Positions 1-5,921 of a stretch of DNA of 37,239 nucleotides are shown here, piece by piece. A model generated the notes under the pieces. The model was not told where the DNA came from. It saw only the letters and a list, made by a program, of their open reading frames with translations, and did not search any database. Origin of the DNA: an uncultured Winogradskyella sp. (GTDB lineage Bacteria; Bacteroidota; Bacteroidia; Flavobacteriales; Flavobacteriaceae); contig NZ_CANMIW010000013.1 of NCBI RefSeq assembly GCF_947498005.1, positions 1-37,239 on the forward strand, written 5' to 3'. The translations under genes and the position numbers were made by a program. Within the stretch, counting starts at the first letter, position 1. The number at the start of each line of letters is the position of its first letter.

Positions 1-242
1 TTAGCTTTTGTAAACTCATCATCTAATGATTTTATGAGTTTACGTACGCCTTCTCTAGGAAGGGATTTGCGTTTTTTACTGACTATTTTTATAATCTGTT
101 GTTCTAGTTTTAAACGCTTATCAGCTCTAGATTTGTATTTATAATACGCATCACGTTTAAGTCCAAAACAACTTGCTATAGTAGATAAAGAAGCAAATCC
201 CTTAGCTCTATTTCTAGTTTTAATAAAAGCTAGATATTGAGT
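1..242 (-). CDS. IS3-family transposase OrfB, N-terminal fragment (partial, reached by -1 frameshift)
   Basis: The minus-strand frame one base back from orfA is open from the A9 run at 250-242 to the window edge. It reads TQYLAFIKTRNRAKGF, then ASCFGLKRDAYYKYKSRADK, then SKKRKSLPREGVRKL. The block containing GLKRDAYYKYKSRAD and the later REGVRKL segment are typical of the HTH_21-type N-terminal region of IS3 OrfB; the integrase core with its DDE residues lies off the window. There is no convincing start codon, so expression is probably as an OrfAB fusion through slippage on the A9 tract, as is known for the family. Confidence 0.75.
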
Positions 243-595
243 TTTTTTTTAAGTTGCTGAACATTTTTATATCCTAATTTTTCTGCAGCTACTTCAAGAT
301 AAGATTCCTCTACCAATGCATCCAAATCCTTTTTAAGCAGTAGCTTTTTAAGTTTTTCATTCTCTTTTTGCAATGCTTTTATTCTAGATATTTCGTCTTT
401 CGTTTCCACTTTTACTCTGGTGTTCATTAAGTCTTTACGATTATACTTTTTAATCCATTCATTGACTGTAGTAGGTGCAATAGAGTAGAGTTTACAAAGT
501 TCGCTCTTTGTGTGTTTTCCGGTTGTAAGTTCCGCTAAAATTTTCAGTTTAAATGGTTCTGAATACCGTCTGATTACTTTGTCATTTTTGTACAT
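230..595 (-). CDS. IS3-family transposase OrfA (121 aa)
   Basis: This is the DNA-binding subunit of an IS3-type transposase. Residues 8-55 form a helix-turn-helix of the transposase-8 type (YSEPFKLKILAELTTGKHTK, then a second helix ending TVNEWIKKY). Residues 70-95 are a charged, leucine-bearing coiled coil (KALQKENEKLKKLLLKKDLD), the usual OrfA zipper. The length suits OrfA. The gene ends at a TAG just past a run of nine A residues (minus strand, 250-242), where a -1 slip would join it to OrfB. The call as OrfA is secure; the subgroup is not assigned. Confidence 0.9.
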   Translation of the reverse strand: MYKNDKVIRRYSEPFKLKILAELTTGKHTKSELCKLYSIAPTTVNEWIKKYNRKDLMNTRVKVETKDEISRIKALQKENEKLKKLLLKKDLDALVEESYLEVAAEKLGYKNVQQLKKKLNI

Positions 596-638
596 AATGT
601 TTAAAATAATGTAGCCTTTATTCAGGACGGGTCACTAT

Positions 639-776
639 GTTGTACAACGTTGTTGTATATGTTTTGTTGCGTGGTTAAGCACATGATTTAGCAAATAAAA
701 ACCGAATAGAAAATCCGCGAGGATTTTCGTAAGTAGGCTAGAACTAGCAATAAATTATATACGGTGTTGTAAGTAG
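639..776 (-). repeat. attC-like imperfect palindrome 1 (cassette recombination-site candidate)
   Basis: This ~138 bp element lies directly after the stop of the gene at 790-1152 in the direction of transcription. Its outer arms are complementary: 766-743 (minus strand) contains CGTATATAATTTATTGC and the far arm is the approximate complement of that segment (GCAACAAAACATATAC). An inner perfect palindrome, GAAAATCCGCGAGGATTTTC, sits at about 709-728 and a TTTGCTAAAT tract follows it. Its 5' core TACTTACAAC (775-766 on minus) is the exact reverse complement of the first bases of its own cassette (1592-1583). Its 3' core GTTGTACAAC (648-639) begins the next block. It is homologous by eye to the element at 1585-1726. 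Confidence 0.65.
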
Positions 777-789
777 TTTTTTATTTAGT

Positions 790-1152
790 TTATAATGTAT
801 TTGTTATTTCTTTTTCGTAAAACTTTCCTCTATCGTCAGTCGCAGTAACTTTTGGTCTTTTTCCATTTTCCCAAATAAGTTCAAATGATTTTAGAGAGTC
901 AAATTCTACGTTTTGTGAATTGAAATGTTTACTTATGTTATCATACCAATATCCAATTGATTTAGTAATTCGGTCAGAAATCATTGTTTTTGGTTGGAAT
1001 TCTTTAGTTTTCCAATCAATTTTTATATCATAATTCTTTCCACTTATTTTATTCAATTCATCAATTACAAAATCAGAATCAACATAATTTTCATAGCTTA
1101 AAAAGCTATGTCCAAAATTGTGAATTGCAGATAGAATATTTTTATACTTCAT
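790..1152 (-). CDS. Hypothetical protein, cassette-borne (120 aa)
   Basis: I do not recognise this family. The 120-aa product has no signal peptide or membrane segment and is of mixed charge, with a basic C-terminal half (WENGKRPKVTATDDRGKFYE). It is the second gene of a two-gene block: the gene at 1176-1580 ends 23 bp upstream, so the two are probably co-transcribed. An attC-like palindrome follows its stop within ~15 bp, as expected for an integron-type cassette. The start is the ATG at 1152; no Shine-Dalgarno sequence is visible, as usual in this phylum. It is probably accessory and horizontally mobile; function unknown. Confidence 0.7.
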   Translation of the reverse strand: MKYKNILSAIHNFGHSFLSYENYVDSDFVIDELNKISGKNYDIKIDWKTKEFQPKTMISDRITKSIGYWYDNISKHFNSQNVEFDSLKSFELIWENGKRPKVTATDDRGKFYEKEITNTL

Positions 1153-1175
1153 AATCTAAATTGCTTAAATGAATT

Positions 1176-1580
1176 TTAAAAATTAGATTTCTCCATTAAT
1201 TCCATTTGATTTTTAATATGTCCAGATAAAAATTCTTTTTCTTTAGAGTTCAAGTTTTCCAGAATTCCAACTCGTCCATAAAAACTTATGTTTTCATCGT
1301 CTTTATGAACTAAAACAATTACAGGAAATCCAGTTTTCGCCTCAAACATTTCCAAGTCATTTTCCATTCCAGATTTCGGATTGTCACGGTCAAGAAAATA
1401 TTTAAATCGAATGTTTTTTTCAGTGGGACTGTCAAAAGGGTCGCTTGTCGAAATTGCTGATTCGATAAAGCCTTGTACTTCATAAAAGTCAGACTCATTA
1501 TAATCAGAATATCGTTTTTCGGACTCGCAAGATGAAAGTCCAAAACTCAATGATATCAATATGATTAGCGTTTTTCTCAA
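1176..1580 (-). CDS. Hypothetical lipoprotein, cassette-borne (134 aa), TTG start
   Basis: The first ~18 residues form a lipoprotein signal peptide (MRKTLIILISLSFGLSSC) with the lipobox cysteine at 18, so the mature protein should be lipid-anchored in the envelope. The rest is acidic and of unknown family (segments NIRFKYFLDRDNPKSG and GFPVIVLVHKDDENISFYGR). The reading frame starts at a TTG at 1580, only 11 bp from the cassette core GTTGTAAGTA at 1592-1583. There is no room for a private promoter, so transcription must come from further upstream. It probably forms an operon with the gene at 790-1152. Confidence 0.7.
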   Translation of the reverse strand: MRKTLIILISLSFGLSSCESEKRYSDYNESDFYEVQGFIESAISTSDPFDSPTEKNIRFKYFLDRDNPKSGMENDLEMFEAKTGFPVIVLVHKDDENISFYGRVGILENLNSKEKEFLSGHIKNQMELMEKSNF

Positions 1581-1584
1581 ATTA

Positions 1585-1726
1585 CTTACAACGTGATTGT
1601 GTATGGTTAGTTGCGTGTTTCAGCAACTAATTTAGTAAACAAAAACGAACGCGAGAAAATTCCGCAGGAATTTTCCAAATAATCAACGACTAAAGCAATT
1701 AAATATACACGTTGTTGTGCAACGTA
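1585..1726 (-). repeat. attC-like imperfect palindrome 2 (cassette recombination-site candidate)
   Basis: This ~140 bp element follows the stop of the gene at 1736-2323. On the minus strand it runs from GTTGCACAACAACGTGTATA, through an inner palindrome GAAAATTCCTGCGGAATTTTC-like segment and a TTTACTAAAT tract, to CATACACAATCACGTTGTAA. Its arms are complementary around the ATATACAC and GTGTAT segments. The 5' core GTTGCACAAC (1723-1714) is the exact reverse complement of the GTTGTGCAAC that opens its own cassette (2326-2317). The 3' core GTTGTAAGTA (1592-1583) instead belongs to the next cassette. The same plan is seen in the element at 639-776. Confidence 0.65.
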
Positions 1727-1735
1727 TTTTTATTT

Positions 1736-2323
1736 TCATAAACTTGGTACTTTTTTGTATTCATTAAGTATTTTGTCAATGTCATTTTGCGGAAGGTTAA
1801 ATCTATTTGTTTTTCCTAAAAATCCTTTGTCATCAATTAATAAAACTAAGTCAACCAAGTATTCACTTATATTCATATTCATTCCTTCGCATCCAGTCCG
1901 ATAAAAAATAGAATGTTCGGTATCGTCAATTACTCTAAGCATTAGCTCCATTTTATTTTTAAATTCAGGTTTTCTTAATAGTCCCTCGTATGCTATTGTC
2001 TTAATAGTTCCATTTGGATAATTAGTCAGTTTTATAAGTTCGGATTCGGTTGCGTTATTCATAATCCAATATCTTCTATCATATTGTTTAGGTTTACGTG
2101 GTGCAATTCCGACCCAACCACTTGAAATCCCACTATTTTCTGCAACTTTTACACTATCTCTAACTTGCTCGCTTATTCCATTCCAATTATAAGACCAAGA
2201 TTTTTCATAAAATGAAGTCAAAACCGTAAATATTCCAATTCCGATTATGGTCAAAATTGGAAAAATCATTGAGAAACGATTCCTCTTTTTGTTATGTAGT
2301 TCGGTTTTTCTCATATGTTGCAC
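1736..2323 (-). CDS. Hypothetical membrane-anchored protein, cassette-borne (195 aa)
   Basis: I do not recognise this family. After a basic N-terminus there is one hydrophobic segment at about residues 18-40 (SMIFPILTIIGIGIFTVLTS), then a ~150-aa soluble part probably outside the cytoplasm. The segment ESELIKLTNYPNGTIKTIAY followed by EGLLRKPEF resembles a HEAT-like helix pair, but this is weak. The frame opens at an ATG at 2323 whose first codons overlap the cassette core GTTGTGCAAC (2326-2317). The ATG at 2314 (MRKTELH) is the more natural start. An attC-like element begins ~10 bp after the stop, making this a one-gene cassette. Confidence 0.7.
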   Translation of the reverse strand: MQHMRKTELHNKKRNRFSMIFPILTIIGIGIFTVLTSFYEKSWSYNWNGISEQVRDSVKVAENSGISSGWVGIAPRKPKQYDRRYWIMNNATESELIKLTNYPNGTIKTIAYEGLLRKPEFKNKMELMLRVIDDTEHSIFYRTGCEGMNMNISEYLVDLVLLIDDKGFLGKTNRFNLPQNDIDKILNEYKKVPSL

Positions 2324-2326
2324 AAC
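2317..2326 (-). other. Leading core site of the cassette array (attI-like or insertion site candidate)
   Basis: GTTGTGCAAC on the minus strand marks the outer edge of the array. No long palindromic element lies upstream of it, only a short inverted repeat TTATTAAC/GTTAATAA at about 2344-2367. It pairs exactly with GTTGCACAAC at 1723-1714, the core following this cassette's gene. By analogy with integrons this would be the simple site at which the first cassette entered; that is inference. Confidence 0.45.
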
Positions 2327-2600
2327 TCCTTATATAATAACTTTTATTAACCATATCCCGTTAATAAACCAGAATATTAAACTATAAATAGTGATTAAAA
2401 CGAAGTTAAATATTTTTATTAATATATCTATTTGTAAAGTTACATAAAGATTTCGAGATCAAAAGTTAAGCTAAAACTGTCTATTCTAAAAAAATAAATT
2501 ACTATGAAACGAAATAACTAATACTTAATATATAATAGCTAAAAAATAAAAAACCACCTTGCTTTCACAAAGTGGTTTTATAAAGGATGTATATTAATTT
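2327..2600. other. AT-rich spacer between cassette array and antioxidant operon
   Basis: I see no coding sequence here. It holds the inverted repeat TTATTAAC/GTTAATAA at about 2344-2367 next to the array edge, and the terminator of the operon to its right at 2541-2578. It is the transition from mobile to conserved chromosome. Confidence 0.5.
2541..2578 (-). terminator. Rho-independent terminator of the peroxiredoxin operon
   Basis: On the minus strand a stem AAACCACTTT / AAGGTGGTTT (2578-2569 with 2560-2551, one mismatch) is followed by a T-rich tract from 2550 to 2541. It lies ~20 bp after the stop of the last operon gene. Confidence 0.75.
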
Positions 2601-2870
2601 CTATTTGTCAATAGAACCGAGAACACGCTGCATAAACTCATTTACGGCTTCTTTCTTAGGTTTACCATTTTGTATCATTCTGTTTACTTCAATGGCTCCA
2701 TACATATTTGAAATTAGCTCACCAATAACATCTAATTCTTCATCTTTTAAAGAAGATACTTCTGTTAAGGCTTCTAATGTTTCAATAGTTTCAACAACAA
2801 AATCCTCATCGTTGTCTTCAATAAATTGTGTTAAATGTTTTATTACTGGTAATTTCATTGTGATATACAT
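2601..2870 (-). CDS. Small acidic conserved protein, DUF6952-like (85-89 aa)
   Basis: This short, very acidic, mostly helical cytosolic protein (EDNDEDFVVETIETLEAL, later EELDVIGELISNMYGAI) has no catalytic motif. I believe small proteins of this type, next to thioredoxin in flavobacteria, are catalogued as DUF6952, but I cannot confirm the number. The first ATG is at 2870; the second, at 2858 (MKLPVIKHL), gives the more natural N-terminus. It is the last gene of a three-gene run: the thioredoxin gene ends 66 bp upstream and the terminator follows. Co-expression with two thiol-redox enzymes suggests a role in peroxide defence, but no activity can be inferred. Confidence 0.75.
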   Translation of the reverse strand: MYITMKLPVIKHLTQFIEDNDEDFVVETIETLEALTEVSSLKDEELDVIGELISNMYGAIEVNRMIQNGKPKKEAVNEFMQRVLGSIDK

Positions 2871-2936
2871 TTTTATCGTCTTCAGCCCAAACTAAAAGTC
2901 CTAGTTTTAAAATGCGCTCAGCCAGACAATTATTAA

Positions 2937-3245
2937 TTAAGCAACTTCATTAACAAGATCTTTTAAAACATCAAACTTGTTAGTTTGTACTTGGTTTACA
3001 AATTCCCCGTTTTTAAAAGTGGCGAATGTTGGTAAATTATCAACAGTGGCAAGCTTTCTACTTTCCGGAAATTTCTCGGCATCAGCGATAACAAAAGTTA
3101 TGTTTTCTAACTCAGAAGCTAGTTTCTTAACTTTAGGTTTCATTATACGACAGTTGCCACACCATGTTGCTGAATACTGTACTACAACTGTATCGTTATC
3201 CGCGATATAGCTCTGTAAGTTATCTTCGTTTAATTCTGTAACCAT
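2937..3245 (-). CDS. Thioredoxin-family protein (102 aa)
   Basis: A single thioredoxin fold of the usual ~100-aa length, cytosolic (no signal peptide). The redox motif is WCGNC at residues 28-32 instead of the classical WCGPC; changing the middle residues is known in the family to shift redox potential. The cis-proline is in NLPTF (Pro72). The start ATG at 3245 is only 6 bp from the stop of the upstream peroxiredoxin gene, so the two are almost certainly co-transcribed. The natural reading is that this protein is the electron donor recycling the 2-Cys peroxiredoxin encoded just before it. Confidence 0.92.
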   Translation of the reverse strand: MVTELNEDNLQSYIADNDTVVVQYSATWCGNCRIMKPKVKKLASELENITFVIADAEKFPESRKLATVDNLPTFATFKNGEFVNQVQTNKFDVLKDLVNEVA

Positions 3246-3251
3246 AATATA

Positions 3252-3896
3252 TTAGTTTGCTTGTGCAGCTAAATACTCAGCTGTTGCTTTTGCATTAGCA
3301 TTCATTGCTTCTTTTCCTTCTTCCCAGTTTGCAGGACAAACTTCACCTTTTTCTTGTACGTGCGTTAAAGCATCGATAATTCTAAGGTATTCGTTAACGT
3401 TTCTACCTAATGGCATGTTGTTAACGCTCTCGTGTTGTATAGTGCCTTCTTCATCAATGATGTAAGTTGCTCTATATGTTACGTTGTCACCTTCTACAGT
3501 TACTAAGCCTGTTTCTTCATCAAACGTTTCATTAAACGTATCTAAGATACCTAACGCTGAAGCTAAGTTACGGTTAGAGTCTGCTAAAATAGGGTAGGTA
3601 ACACCTTCAATTCCACCATTATCTTTTGCTGTGCTTAACCATGCAAAGTGAACTTCTGCAGTATCACAAGACGCACCAATTACAATTGTGTTTCTTTTTT
3701 CGAACTCACCTAAAGCAGCTTGAAAAGCGTGTAATTCTGTTGGACAAACAAAAGTGAAATCTTTTGGGTACCAGAATAAAACTACTTTTTTGTTGTTGTT
3801 TTTTGCTTCCTCTAAAACGTTCACTTTAAAAGTGTCGCCTAGATCATTCATTGCGTTTACGTTTAAATCTGGAAATTGTCTTCCTACTAATGCCAT
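3252..3896 (-). CDS. Typical 2-Cys peroxiredoxin (AhpC/Prx1 type, 214 aa)
   Basis: The enzyme reduces hydrogen peroxide and organic peroxides in the cytosol. The peroxidatic cysteine is Cys51 in FTFVCPTE, with Thr48 completing the PxxxT/SxxC-like site, and the resolving cysteine is Cys187 in GEVCPANW, as expected for the obligate-dimer 2-Cys class. A GGIEG segment (about 94-98) resembles the GGLG motif of overoxidation-sensitive members, but the C-terminal YF motif is not seen. Length is near the family norm. It is the first gene of the operon and is followed after 6 bp by thioredoxin. The start ATG at 3896 fits homologues (MALVGRQFP). Confidence 0.95.
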   Translation of the reverse strand: MALVGRQFPDLNVNAMNDLGDTFKVNVLEEAKNNNKKVVLFWYPKDFTFVCPTELHAFQAALGEFEKRNTIVIGASCDTAEVHFAWLSTAKDNGGIEGVTYPILADSNRNLASALGILDTFNETFDEETGLVTVEGDNVTYRATYIIDEEGTIQHESVNNMPLGRNVNEYLRIIDALTHVQEKGEVCPANWEEGKEAMNANAKATAEYLAAQAN

Positions 3897-3932
3897 GTGT
3901 TTTATAATTTAATTGTTAATTAATTTCTAAGG

Positions 3933-3940
3933 CAAATTTA
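3933..3940 (-). promoter_or_regulatory. Possible -7 box (TAnnTTTG) of the peroxiredoxin operon
   Basis: TAAATTTG on the minus strand matches the Bacteroidota -7 consensus exactly and lies 37 bp upstream of the peroxiredoxin start. I do not see a good TTTG/TTG -33 element at the expected distance, so support is partial. Confidence 0.4.
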
Positions 3941-4109
3941 GTAAGGCGTTTTGTACTTTTTAATAGGAATTGATTATCATAAAGAATAGTGAAATAGCAA
4001 GTGTATATGGCAACAAAAAACAAGTCGTTTTATTGTCATTTTGATAATATCTGAAGCATTAATATGTCAACTTGATAATTTATAAGGAAAAAGCCTGAGT
4101 GGGTCGCTA

Positions 4110-5774
4110 TTATTTTTTTGTTAACATTTTTATTTTAATTCTTAATGCTGCAAAAAGTAAAGTTGTAAATGGACTTAGCCAATTGAAAATGGCATACATA
4201 AAGTATTCGCCAACGCCAACGCCTAACACACCACTTTGGTATGCACCACAGGTGTTCCAAGGAATAAGGACGGAAGTTACTGTCCCAGAATCTTCTAAAG
4301 TTCTACTTAAGTTTTCAGGAGCTAAACCTTTGTCTTCATAGGCCTTTTTAAACATTTTGCCAGGAATAACTATGGCTAAGTATTGGTCTGAGGCAATGAC
4401 GTTTAGACCTAAACAACTTAGCACAGTGCTTGTAAATAAGCCAAAAATTGTAGTTGCTACAGAGAGTAATGCTTTTGTAATTCTAGATAATGCTCCAATA
4501 CCATCCATTATCCCTCCAAAAATCATAGCACAGACAATAAGGTAAATCGTCCATAACATACCATTCATTCCACCAGAACCAAATAATTGTTTTAATTTAT
4601 CTATTGTTAAAAGTCTACTAAGACTATCCGTTTTGATGGCGAGTGTATTTTGGTCGTAATTAAATGGACTAAAGATGTCTTCTAATTCTGAAATAGAAAA
4701 GTTTTTTTCAATGCCACCATCTGTAAAAAGTGTTTCGAGATGCGAATTGTTTCCTATGGCTTCAATATCTTGAGCATTTAATGTAGCCATATAAGACGTA
4801 TCGTCTATAGGAATATTAGTATCTGTTAATACGGAATTAACGATAGTTTTAGATGTAGAATTTGATACAGTTTCTAAAACTTCGGGCTGAAATATAAGCG
4901 CAAAAACAATCGCTAATACAACGCCTGAGCCTAATGCAATTAAAGGTTTCGTTTTTAATAAAATTAAAGCTACTACAACGACAGGGACTAAAAATAACCA
5001 TGGTGTAATATTAAAAGTAGCATCAATCGTTTCTAGTATTTGAGATATATCTGTATTTCCTGAGGTGTCTATTGATGCACTGATTATTCCAAAAACAACT
5101 AAAGTGACTAAAATTGTGGGTACAGTTGTTATCGTCATGTACTTTATATGCGAAAACAAATCGGTTCCTGCCATTGCTGGTGCCAAATTGGTAGTGTCAC
5201 TTAAAGGCGACATTTTATCACCAAAGTAAGCGCCAGATATTACAGCGCCTGCAATCATTCCTGGATTAATACCTAATGCTGTACCAATACCAACTAGTGC
5301 AATACCAACAGTTGCAGATGTGGTCCATGAACTACCTGTAGCAATAGAAATTACAGCTGCAATAATAACAGAAGCAGGTAAAAATATTTCTGGACTTAAT
5401 ACTTGTAAACCATAATAAACCATAGCTGGTATTACGCCACTGACCAACCATGTGCCAGCCAATGCGCCAACTAAAAACAGTATAACTATAGGTACAAATA
5501 CACTTTTTAAATTTTCCCAAACCTCTTTAAGCATGGTATTAAGTGAGGTTTTATTAAAAAAACCAACAACGGCTGCTACTGCACCTCCTAATAGTAAAAT
5601 TATTTGATTAGTATAAGCACCAAACCATTCACTACCTTCAACAAAAAAGATATTGTAGGCGAGCATACCCATTAATATGACAACAGGAATTAAGGCTTCA
5701 AAAAGGTTAAGTTCTTTATTATCAATAATTTGTTGGTCTTCGATGTCAATTTTAGATGAATCGTGGTCTTTCAT
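4110..5774 (-). CDS. nhaC: Na+/H+ antiporter, NhaC family (554 aa)
   Basis: A polytopic inner-membrane protein that should exchange Na+ for H+, giving sodium tolerance and pH homeostasis, as fits a marine organism. It has about a dozen hydrophobic segments. The signature GDKMSPLSDTTNLAPA (about 185-200) is highly characteristic of NhaC, and ATGSSWTTSATVG (about 145-157) is also conserved there. It is longer than many NhaC proteins because a hydrophilic segment of about 100 residues (about 297-400) interrupts the membrane domain before NGMLWTIYLIV. The N-terminal ~22 residues are acidic and cytosolic. It is monocistronic between the peroxiredoxin operon and the PLP enzyme. Confidence 0.9.
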   Translation of the reverse strand: MKDHDSSKIDIEDQQIIDNKELNLFEALIPVVILMGMLAYNIFFVEGSEWFGAYTNQIILLLGGAVAAVVGFFNKTSLNTMLKEVWENLKSVFVPIVILFLVGALAGTWLVSGVIPAMVYYGLQVLSPEIFLPASVIIAAVISIATGSSWTTSATVGIALVGIGTALGINPGMIAGAVISGAYFGDKMSPLSDTTNLAPAMAGTDLFSHIKYMTITTVPTILVTLVVFGIISASIDTSGNTDISQILETIDATFNITPWLFLVPVVVVALILLKTKPLIALGSGVVLAIVFALIFQPEVLETVSNSTSKTIVNSVLTDTNIPIDDTSYMATLNAQDIEAIGNNSHLETLFTDGGIEKNFSISELEDIFSPFNYDQNTLAIKTDSLSRLLTIDKLKQLFGSGGMNGMLWTIYLIVCAMIFGGIMDGIGALSRITKALLSVATTIFGLFTSTVLSCLGLNVIASDQYLAIVIPGKMFKKAYEDKGLAPENLSRTLEDSGTVTSVLIPWNTCGAYQSGVLGVGVGEYFMYAIFNWLSPFTTLLFAALRIKIKMLTKK

Positions 5775-5849
5775 TTTAGTTGCGTTTGGTCTTGTAATGT
5801 TACGATTTTGTTAAGTCAATTGCAAATAGATTCCTTTGTAGAGCGAAAG

Positions 5850-5898
5850 AATAAAAAAATGGTTAGATCCTTTTTTGTGAAAAAGAAGCCAACCATTT
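5850..5898 (-). terminator. Rho-independent terminator of the PLP-enzyme gene
   Basis: On the minus strand the stem AAATGGTT / AACCATTT (5898-5891 with 5864-5857) encloses a loop with a second weak CTTTTT/AAAAAG pairing and is followed by a T-rich tract. It starts 23 bp after the stop of the gene at 5922-7121. Confidence 0.75.
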
Positions 5899-5921
5899 AT
5901 ACCTAAAGTCTCGTGATTTCT

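Larger units (their letters stand above)
1..634 (-). mobile_element. IS3-family insertion sequence, partial (cut by window start)
   Basis: The element carries an orfA/orfB transposase pair on the minus strand. Its outer end is at 634: read on the minus strand it begins TGACCCGTCCTGAATAAAGG, 39 bp before the orfA start. A terminus starting with TGA and lying just upstream of orfA is typical of IS3-family elements in Bacteroidota. The far end, the rest of orfB and the target-site duplication are outside the window. The bases next to the end (635-638) belong to a cassette-like island, and the insertion lies 13 bp past that island's recombination-like core. The exact terminal base is inferred from the motif. 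Confidence 0.85.

Noticed and set aside
639..776. Simple intrinsic terminator as full explanation of the palindrome
   Set aside because: The element is ~140 bp, has nested arms and a partner at 1585-1726, and its edge cores match the starts of the gene blocks. A terminator would not need these features, although termination may be a by-product.
1319..1543. Second minus-strand frame within the cassette lipoprotein gene
   Set aside because: It is nested in another frame of a gene that has a clear lipoprotein signal, and it shows no protein-like features of its own.
639..2326. Each gene block as a classical transposon with terminal inverted repeats
   Set aside because: The 10-nt inverted cores could be read as terminal repeats, but no transposase is present, neighbouring blocks share a single palindrome whose two edges come from different blocks, and no target duplications are seen. 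I kept it as the main alternative only.
2587..2895. Plus-strand open frame opposite the small acidic gene
   Set aside because: It lies wholly over the minus-strand operon and its terminator. The translation is a serine/isoleucine-rich shadow with no family features, whereas the minus frame fits the operon.
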